A DNA stretch of 64,000 nt from Shewanella canadensis (GCF_003966225.1 NZ_RXNU01000007.1:1-64000), one strand, 5' to 3'; shown: positions 1-8,404, numbered from the stretch's first letter. A program made the numbers and translations. The notes: generated by a model from the letters alone, not told the origin.

Positions 1-118
1 TTACTCACCCGTCCGCCGCTCGACGTCTGATAGCAAGCTATCTCCGTTTCCGCTCGACTTGCATGTGTTAGGCCTGCCGCCAGCGTTCAATCTGAGCCAT
101 GATCAAACTCTTCAATTA
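1..118 (-). rRNA. rrs: 16S ribosomal RNA, 5' end (partial)
   Basis: Read on the minus strand, the segment ending near 118 starts AATTGAAGAGTTTGATCATG and continues with the universal 16S 5' sequence GGCTCAGATTGAACGCTGG. The gene runs off the left edge of the window, so only about 118 bases are visible. The exact mature 5' end is placed by similarity to the E. coli start and may be off by one or two bases. Confidence 0.97.
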
Positions 119-315
119 AAGTTTTTTGTTTTACTCGGTTAAGAGCAAAACGGCTCAATGAATTATACTGTTTTTCATCAATCCGAAGATTAATGAAGTT
201 TACATATTGCTATGGTCACTCAGTGGTTCATCGAGTTAAATTTTTGATTGCTTCCTAAGAAGCAATTTCGAATAACTCAACACCTGTGAGTGTCCACACA
301 GATTTCTTGTTTAGT

Positions 316-345
316 ATTGTTAAAGAGCTGGTGCTTGGTAGCACC
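316..345 (-). promoter_or_regulatory. rrn antitermination site: boxB hairpin and boxA
   Basis: On the minus strand a perfect 6-bp hairpin GGTGCT-ACCA-AGCACC (330-345, boxB) is followed directly by AGCTCTTTAACAAT (316-329), which matches the rRNA boxA core GCTCTTTAACAA. In other gamma-proteobacteria this pair loads the Nus-factor antitermination complex on the rRNA transcript. Confidence 0.85.
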
Positions 346-412
346 GCCGTTGACGCTAGGTCGTAGGCTTTTACTTACTGACCAAGATGTTTCGTCTTGG
401 CTAGGGAGGCGT

Positions 413-440
413 ATTCTACACGCTCCACTGTCGGCGTCAA
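413..440 (-). promoter_or_regulatory. rRNA operon promoter P2
   Basis: Minus-strand -35 TTGACG (435-440), 16-nt spacer and -10 TAGAAT (413-418). It is the proximal of two tandem promoters upstream of the 16S gene and both match sigma-70 elements closely. Confidence 0.75.
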
Positions 441-626
441 GCGCTTATTTTAACAAGTTTTTCAAGCGGTGATTTCTTAAGCAGAAGTCGAACTCGAAGC
501 CCTTAAAGCGATTGTCACCTGAATCTAATCTCCGAGGAGTTTCAATTCTCTAACACCGCTGCAAGTCCCGTACTCCTTAGCTTAACGCTAACTCGTTGGC
601 CTGCTGTGCCGTGTCAGTGGATGCGC

Positions 627-654
627 ATTATAGGGATACCAGCCCAGAGTACAA
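627..654 (-). promoter_or_regulatory. rRNA operon promoter P1
   Basis: Minus-strand -35 TTGTAC (649-654), 16-nt spacer and a consensus -10 TATAAT (627-632). An A/T-rich tract immediately upstream (660-690) could act as an UP element. The GC-rich bases after the -10 resemble the discriminator of stringently controlled rRNA promoters. Confidence 0.8.
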
Positions 655-795
655 GGGCTTTTTAATAAAAAACCGACCTTTTTGCAGTTTTCATCCTTAG
701 CCACATAATACCCACCACTTACCCCCTGAGTTATCCACACAACACATTATCCGGAGGTAATTGGGGTACCTAATCACGATTAAAACAGGATCTCG

Positions 796-1665
796 TTATA
801 CAGGATCTTGATGGATGATCACTTCGGCATGATCAAAAGCATTTCTTAACCTTTCCTCGGTTTCATCTGCGATTGTATGGGCATCTCTTAATGTAAGATC
901 GCCATCCAGTTCTAAGTGACACTGAATGAATGTTGTCTTTCCTGACTCGCGAGTTCTAAGGTCATGAAACCCGTTTACTCTCGGATCTTCCTGGATTAAC
1001 TCAACAATCGTCAATCGAGTATCAGCATCCAACTCTCTATCTAGCAGTGACTGAATCGAACGGTAGCCAAGCCCAATGGCTTGTTGACCAATAAAGATGG
1101 CAATAAGAATGGCAAACAGACCATCGGCCCACCACCAACCATACTGAGATAAGACTAATGCGAGTAATACCGCTGCATTCAGAAACAGGTCAGACTTATA
1201 ATGTAGCGCGTCGGCTTCTACTACTGTACTGGAAGTCTCTGCCAATGCTCTTTTCTGCAATAAGACCAAGGCAAACGTTAATACAATGGCGATAACGGAT
1301 ACGACAACGCCTACCATGGCATGATTAATTGGCGTCGGATTAATTAATCGATCGCCACCGTGAAACAGTAACAGGAAGGCTGAACCAAGAATAAATGCTG
1401 ACTGAGCTAAGGCTGCCAGTGGCTCTGCCTTACCATGTCCGTACCTATGATCCTGATCGGCTGGTACGATTGCATACCGGATCGCAATGAAGTTAACGAT
1501 TGAAGCTAGGGCATCGGCAAATGAATCTGTTAATGACGCTAACATACTGGCCGAACCAGAGTACATCCAGGCCGCCATCTTGATAATAATAAGGGTCAAG
1601 GCAGTAGCCACAGCTGCGCGGCTAGCTAACTTGACCCAGAAGTCATATTGGGAAGTCTGTTTCAT
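796..1665 (-). CDS. fieF: Cation-efflux pump FieF (CDF family)
   Basis: Inner-membrane proton-coupled exporter of divalent metals (Fe2+, Zn2+) in the cation diffusion facilitator family. The 289 residues are near the usual 300. The transmembrane metal site is visible as D47-x3-D51 and H155-x3-D159, and the histidine-rich DHRYGHGK loop lies at 72-79. About six hydrophobic helices precede a cytoplasmic C-terminal domain. It lies next to cpxP/cpxRA, an arrangement known in Shewanella, but with about 100 bases between it and cpxP it could share readthrough or have its own promoter. Metal specificity is inferred from the family. Confidence 0.9.
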   Translation of the reverse strand: MKQTSQYDFWVKLASRAAVATALTLIIIKMAAWMYSGSASMLASLTDSFADALASIVNFIAIRYAIVPADQDHRYGHGKAEPLAALAQSAFILGSAFLLLFHGGDRLINPTPINHAMVGVVVSVIAIVLTFALVLLQKRALAETSSTVVEADALHYKSDLFLNAAVLLALVLSQYGWWWADGLFAILIAIFIGQQAIGLGYRSIQSLLDRELDADTRLTIVELIQEDPRVNGFHDLRTRESGKTTFIQCHLELDGDLTLRDAHTIADETEERLRNAFDHAEVIIHQDPV

Positions 1666-1768
1666 AGGATCATATTTCTACTATCTATAGCTACTATCAT
1701 TTTCTATTAGATAGCAGGGGAAGCACATGACCCTAAGTGTATCTTAAATCATCCTAAAACAGTGACGA

Positions 1769-2275
1769 CTATCGGTCTCCTTTACGTTCGTGACGAGAAT
1801 GCCCCCTTTCGAAGTTCTCCTTAAACTTAACTTGCTGCTCAGAAGTCAGTAGCTTATATATCTCATTCTGCACTTTAAGCATGCCTACAGCTTTATCTTG
1901 ACGCTTCTCATGCTTTTGCTGCATGAGTAGTTTTACTTGAGATTCATCGAAACTATCTGCAGTGATCAAGGCAAGCATCTCTGTTTTATGTGCCTGGCGT
2001 TCATCACTCGTTGGACGGCTGTCCTGCATTGACTCTTTCTGTGCTTTCATCAATGTTTTGATTTCGGTGCGCTGCTCATCGGTTAAATCTAACCCTCTGA
2101 ACATCTTCTTCATAGCACTCTTCATACCACCATTATGATGCCCCATTCTGTCACCTTTCATATGGTAGCCACTATCTTGGCATCCAGTCTGCTGTTCTGC
2201 ATAAACGCTTGTAGTCAATAACGCGGTACTGGCCACAATGGCAAGTAGCCCTGCTTTCAATGTATTTGCTTTCAT
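1769..2275 (-). CDS. cpxP: Periplasmic CpxP/Spy-family stress protein
   Basis: The signal peptide (about residues 1-26, ending VYA) is followed by a helical, charged protein with two LTxxQ-type motifs, LTDEQ at 64-68 and LTSEQ at 143-147, the signature of the CpxP/Spy family. CpxP inhibits CpxA and delivers misfolded proteins for degradation; Spy is a chaperone. Divergent position from cpxRA and a CpxR box in the shared region favour the CpxP role. The His/Met-rich stretch after the signal peptide might bind metal, which is an inference. Confidence 0.85.
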   Translation of the reverse strand: MKANTLKAGLLAIVASTALLTTSVYAEQQTGCQDSGYHMKGDRMGHHNGGMKSAMKKMFRGLDLTDEQRTEIKTLMKAQKESMQDSRPTSDERQAHKTEMLALITADSFDESQVKLLMQQKHEKRQDKAVGMLKVQNEIYKLLTSEQQVKFKENFERGHSRHERKGDR

Positions 2276-2365
2276 ATAACTGGCCTCTAATTGTTTATGG
2301 GGGTAATCCCCTAAATCGACACTAGCTATTTTAGCGCCCCCTATGTAAGTCAGGGTTTTGGTTTC

Positions 2366-2380
2366 GTAAAAGACTGTAAA
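2366..2380. promoter_or_regulatory. CpxR binding box
   Basis: GTAAA-AGACT-GTAAA, an exact match to the GTAAA-N5-GTAAA CpxR consensus. It sits in the divergent region between cpxP and cpxR. A -10-like TAAAAT for cpxP lies at 2328-2333 on the minus strand, which places the box roughly 45-60 bases upstream of a cpxP start. For cpxRA a TATAAT lies at 2470-2475 without a well-spaced -35. Confidence 0.8.
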
Positions 2381-2469
2381 TAAAGTAAGACAGGCTATTG
2401 CTGCCTATGACTGCTCCCTTATCTTTACGTAGAATTACATTGATAAACTGCAATTGACATCCAAAAGGG

Positions 2470-2475
2470 TATAAT
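2470..2475 (+). promoter_or_regulatory. Probable -10 element of cpxRA
   Basis: A consensus TATAAT lies 37 bases before the cpxR start codon. The nearby TTGACA (2454-2459) is only 10 bases upstream, too close to serve as its -35, so expression probably depends on an activator such as CpxR itself. Confidence 0.45.
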
Positions 2476-2512
2476 TCCGGTGTTAGCGTCTTGTTTTAAG
2501 GTAGAGAAATTT

Positions 2513-3196
2513 ATGAGCCAAATTTTATTGATCGATGATGACCTAGGCCTGTCTGAGCTTTTGGCACAACTTCTTGAGTTAGAAGGGTTTGAGCTTACTC
2601 TAGCCCATGATGGGCAGACAGGACTCGAGCTAGCACTCGAAAAGCAATTTGACCTCATTCTTTTAGACGTGATGCTACCTAAACTCAATGGATTTGAAGT
2701 TCTAAAAGCACTGCGTGTCAGCAGGCAAACTCCGGTTCTCATGTTAACCGCAAGAGGTGATGAGATTGACCGAGTTGTCGGACTTGAAATTGGCGCCGAC
2801 GACTATCTACCTAAACCTTTCAATGACAGAGAGCTCGTTGCCAGAATAAAAGCCATAATTAGACGCTCCAATATTTTACCGGAAGAAAAAGCAACGACTG
2901 TATATGAATATGGTGATATTCAACTCGACCCAGGCAGGCAGGAAGTCTTTTGCCAAGAACAACTACTCATATTAACCGGTACAGAGTTCGGATTACTGTT
3001 TGAGATGTTACAAAATGGCGGCGAGTTAATCAGCAAAGAGATGCTCAGCGAAAAAGTGCTGGGGAAAAAGCTGATGCCATTCGATCGCAGCCTGGATATG
3101 CATCTTTCAAACTTACGTAAAAAACTCCCCGAAAGAACTGATGGTCGACCAAGAGTCAAGACGATCCGAGGTAAGGGTTACATTTGGCTGCCTTAA
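2513..3196 (+). CDS. cpxR: Envelope-stress response regulator CpxR
   Basis: OmpR/PhoB-type regulator of 227 residues. The receiver domain shows the acidic triplet D8-D9-D10, the phospho-acceptor D52 and K101; the C-terminal winged helix ends in KTIRGKGYIW. I start at the ATG at 2513 (MSQILLID), because the 11 residues of the longer frame are not typical of the family. CpxA phosphorylates it; it activates periplasmic folding and degradation genes. It is followed by cpxA with overlapping stop and start codons (TAATG). Confidence 0.95.
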   Translation: MSQILLIDDDLGLSELLAQLLELEGFELTLAHDGQTGLELALEKQFDLILLDVMLPKLNGFEVLKALRVSRQTPVLMLTARGDEIDRVVGLEIGADDYLPKPFNDRELVARIKAIIRRSNILPEEKATTVYEYGDIQLDPGRQEVFCQEQLLILTGTEFGLLFEMLQNGGELISKEMLSEKVLGKKLMPFDRSLDMHLSNLRKKLPERTDGRPRVKTIRGKGYIWLP

Positions 3197-4563
3197 TGAT
3201 CAAAGACAGACTCCCGAATCGAATTTTTATTAAATTATTGCTCGGCTTCTGGCTGTGTAGCTCCCTTATTATTGCTATCGTCGGTCTGCTTCCTCTATTG
3301 CAGCAAAATCATGATCGTGCCCCATTGCCTCCTCACCTTGAAAAGTTACTCGAGCGATATGCAGAACGGATCATAGATAACCCAGAGATCATTCAAAACA
3401 ATCAATTCAGGCGTCTTAGTCATCGTCGTGATTTTCAGGGGAAACCGATTCGATTTTATCTGGTAAACGATCAAGGGAGGGTCATCAATACCGAAAAAGT
3501 TTCCCGAGGTATGCGGCGATTTATGCTTATGGCAGAGGAAACCAGTGAACCGATCAGCCATCAATTTAAGGATGAGCTGCTGTTTGGACCTTATGATTTT
3601 GAAGTATTAGGAAAACAATACTCACTGTATGGTCGATTTAATGATCGCCATCCGCGTCCCTGGTTCTTCTTCTTCGCTGAAAACAAGCTGCTCACGTTAA
3701 CGTTGGCGATCGGGTTATCAGGGCTAATTTGTGGACTACTCGCCTGGCACTTAGGTAAACCACTTCGAACACTGAGACTCAGTGCCGATGCACTTGCCAA
3801 TGGCGATCTAACCAATCGCGTCGACAATGCAACCACTAAGCGAAAAGATGAGATAGGCCAGTTAGCCCAAGCCTTTAACGGTATGGCCGACTCAGTTGAA
3901 AATATGGTTAATAGCCAACAAAGACTCATCAGTGATATCTCACATGAACTTCGTACACCTCTGACCCGATTGCAGCTCGCACTAGCTTTAGCCCGTAAGA
4001 AAGGCCAGGAGTCGGCAGAAACTAAGCGTATTGCCTATGAAGCAGAGCAGTTAGAGAAGATGATCTCAGAGCTATTAGAGCTATCTAAAGTTAAACTCAA
4101 TGCTCATGACCACAAAAAACACCTCGGTTTAGCGGAGACATTAGGGCAGGTACTCGACGATGCCGAGTTTGAGGCAGAACAGCAGCAAAAGGAGTTATCA
4201 ATTGAGATAGATGAGGAGATAGAGTTACCTCTCTACCCTAAGCCTCTGTCCCGCGCTATAGAAAACCTGTTACGTAACGCGATTCGTTACTCGCACTCCT
4301 CAGTCTCAATCAAAGCCCACAAGGCAATGAACATAGTGACAATTGAGATAACCGATGATGGGCCCGGTATCGATAATGAACAAGATCTACAGGCAATCTT
4401 TAAACCCTTCTATCGCCCACAATCGGCACGAGAGCGAGAGTCCGGTGGCTGGGGATTAGGCCTTGCCATTACCGAGGCAGCTGTAATGGCTCATCAGGGC
4501 AAGATTACTGCATCTAATCTCGTCCCCCATGGGCTAAATGTGACTATTGAGCTACCAAGTTAA
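3196..4563 (+). CDS. cpxA: Envelope-stress sensor histidine kinase CpxA
   Basis: Inner-membrane sensor kinase of 455 residues, close to E. coli CpxA (457). TM1 is at about 10-33, followed by a periplasmic sensor domain, TM2 at about 164-186, HAMP, then the HisKA box ISHELRTP with H250. The ATPase domain has the N box (NLLRNAIRYS, N361), G1 DDGPGID and G2 GWGLGLAI. The ATG at 3196 overlaps the cpxR stop by one base; a TTG at 3184 is possible but less likely. The 3' end overlaps the convergent TetR gene by four bases. Confidence 0.94.
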   Translation: MIKDRLPNRIFIKLLLGFWLCSSLIIAIVGLLPLLQQNHDRAPLPPHLEKLLERYAERIIDNPEIIQNNQFRRLSHRRDFQGKPIRFYLVNDQGRVINTEKVSRGMRRFMLMAEETSEPISHQFKDELLFGPYDFEVLGKQYSLYGRFNDRHPRPWFFFFAENKLLTLTLAIGLSGLICGLLAWHLGKPLRTLRLSADALANGDLTNRVDNATTKRKDEIGQLAQAFNGMADSVENMVNSQQRLISDISHELRTPLTRLQLALALARKKGQESAETKRIAYEAEQLEKMISELLELSKVKLNAHDHKKHLGLAETLGQVLDDAEFEAEQQQKELSIEIDEEIELPLYPKPLSRAIENLLRNAIRYSHSSVSIKAHKAMNIVTIEITDDGPGIDNEQDLQAIFKPFYRPQSARERESGGWGLGLAITEAAVMAHQGKITASNLVPHGLNVTIELPS

Positions 4564-5204
4564 GCCGCTGTCGCAGCCCTCTCCTGTACCAACCAGGCAG
4601 AGAACTCCATCTTTCCCGGGATACGCTTATCTGAGTGTCCCATAAGATGGGTTAGCGCATAACTGAATTGATAATACATCTGCACATCACCGCTATGCTT
4701 GTTGGCATCGTCACTATTTATCATGGCGCCGCGTAAATAGTTGACCACTAATTCGGCCCGATCGAAACCAGCAACATCACCAACTTGGGTAATTAGCCCC
4801 TTATTCCACAGCTCATACTGAGAGTAAAGCTTCTCGAATCGATGGCGATAATATTGAGTCGCTTGCACTAAAATCTCAGCATTTGGCATCACACGTTCGA
4901 TGACAAAACGTTGATTAGATAGAGTATCTCGCAAGCGCCAGCAGTGGTGGAATAAGATTCGCCTTAGGGGATCGTTATAATTGAGCTCATCATCTTTAGC
5001 TTGCTCCAACCAACGGCTGTAATCTGCACACGCTACTGCGACAATAAGATCGGCCTCAGAGGGGAAATGGTTATAGATGGTTCCTTTAGATATCTGGCTT
5101 GCCTTCACTAAGTGTGAGCGACATAGATCGAATGTCTTATGCCCTTGCAGACACCTTTGAGCGACCTCTATCAGATAATGCCCACGCTGTTCCCAATTAC
5201 TCAT
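4560..5204 (-). CDS. TetR-family transcriptional regulator
   Basis: A 214-residue one-component repressor with an N-terminal helix-turn-helix (HLVKASQISKGTIYNHFPSEADLI) that is typical of TetR. The C-terminal ligand domain gives no clue to the ligand. I start at the ATG at 5204 (MSNWEQRG), because the longer frame adds 17 atypical residues. It lies divergent from a LysR gene and convergent with cpxA, with which it overlaps by four bases. No target gene is evident next to it. Confidence 0.85.
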   Translation of the reverse strand: MSNWEQRGHYLIEVAQRCLQGHKTFDLCRSHLVKASQISKGTIYNHFPSEADLIVAVACADYSRWLEQAKDDELNYNDPLRRILFHHCWRLRDTLSNQRFVIERVMPNAEILVQATQYYRHRFEKLYSQYELWNKGLITQVGDVAGFDRAELVVNYLRGAMINSDDANKHSGDVQMYYQFSYALTHLMGHSDKRIPGKMEFSAWLVQERAATAA

Positions 5205-5337
5205 ATCGACCCCATCACACTTATCAAAACAATTTAATATCAAGTTCACAATCAAACGATAACAAGTTCTATCGCGAGTGGATATTGAGTAATATAGGTA
5301 GCATTATTAACTATCTCAATATCAACGGTCTCAACCT

Positions 5338-6201
5338 ATGCTTAAGAGTGAATTATTAGAAGGTTTTATCGCCGTCGCTGAATGCGGAAATTTGTCTAAG
5401 GCTGCGGAGAAGATCTGTCGAACTCAATCAACCCTTAGCTTACAGATTAAAAAGCTTGAGGAGAGTGTGGGCCAATCCCTGCTACTGAGAGATAATAAAG
5501 GTGTCACACTGACAGAGCCGGGTGAAACCCTGCTCAACTATGCTTATAAGATGATGCAACTAAACTCTCAGGCACTCGATGAACTAAAAGAGTGTAAAAA
5601 CAAAGAAGTCATTCGCTTAGGTGTTCCTACCGATTACATTAACCGTTATCTCAGTAGTAGCCTGCTTGAGTTTATTCGCGAATTCACCTGCATCGAGTTG
5701 GTGATCGATACTGACGTCAGTGGTAACCTTTATAAACGTCTGCATCAGGGGGAGTTCGATGTTATCGTCGCGACTCACTGGCAAACGCCAGCACCAGGAC
5801 ATGGCGAACTGCTATTTGAACGCCGCTTTCTCTGGGCTGCAGCCAAGGGCGGTAATGCTCACAAGCGCAATACTGTCCCAATGGCGCTCTACCCTGAAAA
5901 CTGTCCTATTCGAGCCCAGGTCTTTGCCAACCATCAGATATCGATGCGTCAGATCAATGTTCTGCTTTCCACTCCATCGCCAAATGCTCTGTGCATGGCG
6001 GTTGAGAACGATTTAGCCATAGCGCCTATCGCAGAGTTTAGAATCAACGACAAGATGGAAGTTCTCGATCCTATTGAGCATAACCTGCCCCCATTGCCTG
6101 TATTTAATGAGTCCCTGTACCTCAACCCCGACACACAAACTAAAGCGACGAAACAGTTAACCACACTGCTTAAGGCTCACACAGAAAAGTATCAGCAATA
6201 A
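5338..6201 (+). CDS. LysR-family transcriptional regulator
   Basis: 287 residues with an N-terminal winged helix (FIAVAECGNLSKAAEKICRTQSTLSLQIKKLE, residues about 10-42) and a type-2 periplasmic-binding fold for an effector. It is divergent from the TetR gene, with about 130 bases between the starts. The nearest downstream gene, the porin, is on the other strand, so the target is unknown. Its last codons lie in the first copy of a roughly 155-bp direct repeat (see 6189-6350). Confidence 0.88.
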   Translation: MLKSELLEGFIAVAECGNLSKAAEKICRTQSTLSLQIKKLEESVGQSLLLRDNKGVTLTEPGETLLNYAYKMMQLNSQALDELKECKNKEVIRLGVPTDYINRYLSSSLLEFIREFTCIELVIDTDVSGNLYKRLHQGEFDVIVATHWQTPAPGHGELLFERRFLWAAAKGGNAHKRNTVPMALYPENCPIRAQVFANHQISMRQINVLLSTPSPNALCMAVENDLAIAPIAEFRINDKMEVLDPIEHNLPPLPVFNESLYLNPDTQTKATKQLTTLLKAHTEKYQQ

Positions 6202-6227
6202 TTCGCCCCTCAATTATTTTTCACAAA

Positions 6228-6253
6228 AAAAGGAGACTTTAAGCCCTCCTTTT
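6228..6253. terminator. Terminator after the LysR gene (repeat copy 1)
   Basis: AAAAGGAG (6228-6235), a 10-nt loop and CTCCTTTT (6246-6253). The flanking A and T runs let it work in both directions. A near-identical hairpin recurs about 257 bases downstream. Confidence 0.7.
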
Positions 6254-6316
6254 ACTCGTCTTTAGTATCGCTCATTCAGCAATAAATCATCGACTAAAGA
6301 GACTCTCCAAAATAAG

Positions 6317-6439
6317 CTAAAGCGCATATTTAGCCGAGAACATCACCGATACTTCTACCAATATTTCATGCGTACCAGTACCTAAACTCACGCACAAACT
6401 GAGCGACCAACTATCAGATAACATAGATTGAGCGTACAC
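6317..6439 (-). pseudogene. Remnant of an outer-membrane porin 3' end
   Basis: On the minus strand a 40-codon open fragment ends SVMFSAKYAL-stop. This aligns with the last residues of the downstream porin (RVIFSVKYVL-stop), and the alternating hydrophobic pattern suits final beta-strands. An in-frame stop (6440-6442) lies just upstream and no start or signal peptide is present. The fragment is interpreted as the tail of a lost second porin gene. Confidence 0.6.
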
Positions 6440-6485
6440 CTAAAAATATCAGCAATAATTCGTTCTTCAATTATCGCCCACAAAA

Positions 6486-6506
6486 AAGGAGGCTTTAAGC
6501 CTCCTT
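6486..6506. terminator. Terminator of the porin gene (repeat copy 2)
   Basis: A perfect hairpin AAGGAGGC-TTTAA-GCCTCCTT with an A run on the plus strand, giving a T run after it on the minus strand. It lies 66 bases beyond the porin stop, as expected for an intrinsic terminator. Confidence 0.8.
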
Positions 6507-6571
6507 GTACTAGTCTTTAGTATCGTAACTTCAGCAACAAATCACTTCGCAGAAATACTATTCTAAATAAG

Positions 6572-7738
6572 TTAAAGCACATATTTAACCGAGAAAATAA
6601 CCCGATTTAACTCGCCTTTATCACCATTTTGTTTCGTGTTTTCTGCATACATGTACTCAACACCAACGGTCAAAGGCTTAACCGGTGAATAGAGTAAGTT
6701 CACATAACCAGAGTACGACTCTTCATTAACTGCTCCACCCGTTAACGCGACATCATTATCGGCCTTAAAACCTGAGACGGTGAAACTTGAGCGCAACTTA
6801 TCATTCCACCAATGACGATATGAGGCAAAACCACCGTAAGAGCTAATGGTCTCAATATCACCATCACTGTTTAAGACACCAGCATTAGCATAGTTGAGCG
6901 CCATATAGCGGCCCATACCCTCACCAACCGTCGCTGAAAGTTTGATATCATCACTACCAACCGGAATGACACCAGTTAAGCTAACACCGTAACCCATTTC
7001 CTGAGTATCCAGATCACCTTGCTCAATGTTCAGCTGTCTCGCTAAACCGGCAACAGTGAACTTAGCGCCACCTTCAGTTTTGAAATTATAGCGTGCAACA
7101 AAATCCGGTACCATGCCACTGCCGCTAGTAATACGAGCACCGCCACCGTTTGGAGTCACCGTGGTCTCTGGGTTCTCTACCGCAAACTGGAAGCCACCAT
7201 TGGTATAACGAACCATAGACTGACGAACAAACGGCGTACCTTCAGCCGCGCCGACAAAATCTAAGTTCTCAGGAAGCGCGCCAGGGTTTTGGAACGTACT
7301 CCAGGTCTGACCTACTGTCCAGTTATCGAAACTAACGATTGCATGACGAATACGAGGAGAGTAACTATTTGAAACACGCTCATTACCGTCTGCGTGAGTC
7401 ATGAAATCAAGTTCGATAAATCCACTTAACTTATGACCATCAAGATTTGTACTGGTTTTGAAGTTAAAACGTGACTCGCGGGCCTGAAAGTCGACAACTT
7501 GCTCGCCATTCCCCTCAGCGCCATAAATAGCACCTGGCACATAAAACTGTCTGGAAATGGCCCCTGAACCCGGTGCACCATTGCTGTAATCACTGAACAT
7601 GACGTCCGTTTTTACATATCCACCAAATTTGAACTCTGTATCTCCAGCCTGTGCAGTCGCACATGGAGCACTTAAGGCAACAACTACAGCGGTTCCAACT
7701 AAACTAAGTCTTCCTGAAAATATACTATTTTTCATCAC
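6572..7738 (-). CDS. DcaP-like outer-membrane porin
   Basis: 388 residues. The signal peptide ends near residue 31 (ATAQA-GD), followed by a beta-barrel that opens with FKFGGYVKTDVMFSDY and ends in KYVL. The pattern around the region ESRFNFKT and the segment GQTWSTF is that of DcaP-type trimeric porins, which pass anionic organic molecules. It lies downstream of the flavoprotein/cytochrome pair on the same strand, but a strong terminator (7930-7974) separates them, so it is probably transcribed on its own. A role in supplying substrate to the reductase is an inference. Confidence 0.82.
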   Translation of the reverse strand: MMKNSIFSGRLSLVGTAVVVALSAPCATAQAGDTEFKFGGYVKTDVMFSDYSNGAPGSGAISRQFYVPGAIYGAEGNGEQVVDFQARESRFNFKTSTNLDGHKLSGFIELDFMTHADGNERVSNSYSPRIRHAIVSFDNWTVGQTWSTFQNPGALPENLDFVGAAEGTPFVRQSMVRYTNGGFQFAVENPETTVTPNGGGARITSGSGMVPDFVARYNFKTEGGAKFTVAGLARQLNIEQGDLDTQEMGYGVSLTGVIPVGSDDIKLSATVGEGMGRYMALNYANAGVLNSDGDIETISSYGGFASYRHWWNDKLRSSFTVSGFKADNDVALTGGAVNEESYSGYVNLLYSPVKPLTVGVEYMYAENTKQNGDKGELNRVIFSVKYVL

Positions 7739-7767
7739 ATCACCGTTATATTTTTATTGTTAAAATG

Positions 7768-7800
7768 ACCTTCCCTAAAAGAAGTTAATGAAGGGAAGGT
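7768..7800 (-). promoter_or_regulatory. Hairpin in the porin leader
   Basis: ACCTTCCCT (7768-7776) and AGGGAAGGT (7792-7800) form a perfect 9-bp stem in the region just upstream of the porin start at 7738. It has no T run of the kind seen in terminators, so it may be a leader structure affecting translation or RNA stability. Confidence 0.45.
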
Positions 7801-7929
7801 GTTTCACATGATTGCCGCTCAACACTAATTAGGCTCATGAAGTCACCTCTTAGGTTGATTGGCAAATCCAATTGCCTTAGCCAATGTCATTTCTTGCAGG
7901 GGAACAATCGACCAAGCGCTTGTTATTGT

Positions 7930-7974
7930 GAAAAAGCCAACCATATTCAGAAAACACAAACTAAATATGGTTGG
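7930..7974 (-). terminator. Terminator after the tetraheme cytochrome gene
   Basis: CCAACCATATT (7937-7947) pairs perfectly with AATATGGTTGG (7964-7974). On the minus strand the stem is followed by CTTTTTCAC, a standard intrinsic terminator 48 bases beyond the cytochrome stop codon. Confidence 0.82.
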
Positions 7975-8022
7975 TCGCTTCGGTTCAGACCGAAGATGGG
8001 AAACTAACTACACTTCAGCAGA

Positions 8023-8376
8023 CTATTTCTTATGCTTGTCAAACTTAAAAGTATGACAGTTGTTGCACATAGGCTGTTTAGGCTGGTGTTCACCATGACA
8101 CTCTTGGCAAGGTAACTCTTTGCCATAGTGCAAGTTGTTGTGTGGGTTTTGCCACTTGTCTTCTTCACTTCGAGCCGTCTGCTCTGCTAGATCATCAGCA
8201 TCATGACATTGCAAACATGATTGATCTGACGGAAATTGTTTAATGCCATTGTCGTGGCATGTCTTACAATCCTTTCCGATCACTTCTTTGTGGTGGTCAC
8301 GTACTTCAACAGCCTGTGCAGACAGTGTTAATAGGCAACCTAATGTTAGCGCCAATACCGCTTTCAATTTAATCAT
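8023..8376 (-). CDS. Periplasmic tetraheme cytochrome c, partner of the flavoprotein
   Basis: 117 residues. The signal peptide (cleaved near AQA-VE) is followed by four CxxCH motifs: CKTCH, CLQCH, CQECH and CNNCH. The layout resembles the N-terminal heme domain of flavocytochrome c fumarate reductase FccA. Here the heme part is a separate gene placed 28 bases after the flavoprotein gene. It should carry electrons from a quinol dehydrogenase such as CymA, encoded elsewhere, to the flavoprotein. Confidence 0.9.
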   Translation of the reverse strand: MIKLKAVLALTLGCLLTLSAQAVEVRDHHKEVIGKDCKTCHDNGIKQFPSDQSCLQCHDADDLAEQTARSEEDKWQNPHNNLHYGKELPCQECHGEHQPKQPMCNNCHTFKFDKHKK

Positions 8377-8404
8377 CTCTAATTCCTCTTATAATCTGGC
8401 AAAT

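Larger units (their letters stand above)
119..480 (-). other. rRNA operon leader region
   Basis: The transcribed leader of the minus-strand rRNA operon lies between promoter P2 and the 16S 5' end. It carries a boxB hairpin and a boxA element near 316-345. I see no credible protein gene; the 60-codon open frame on the plus strand lies inside the leader and is antisense to it. Confidence 0.85.
6189..6605. repeat. Imperfect direct repeat of about 155 bp, two copies
   Basis: Copy 1 (about 6189-6350) and copy 2 (about 6446-6605) share the order TATCAGCAATAATTCG, the GGAGG/CCTCC hairpin, TCTTTAGTATCG, CAGCAA and the 3' end of an outer-membrane-protein gene, with many point differences. Copy 2 carries the real 3' end of the porin; copy 1 carries a related but different remnant. 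The spacing is about 255-257 bases. Confidence 0.75.

Noticed and set aside
290..472. 60-codon open frame on the plus strand in the rRNA leader
   Set aside because: It runs antisense through boxA, boxB and promoter P2, has no ribosome site and no protein-like composition.
2454..2475. TTGACA and TATAAT before cpxR as a full sigma-70 promoter
   Set aside because: They are only 10 bases apart, too close for a -35/-10 pair; only the -10 was kept.
2425..2742. 105-codon minus-strand frame across the cpxR start
   Set aside because: It overlaps cpxR in a shadow frame; the cpxR product shows clear family motifs.
5205..5337. A single shared operator between the TetR and LysR genes
   Set aside because: I saw no clear palindrome in this 133-base gap that could be called.
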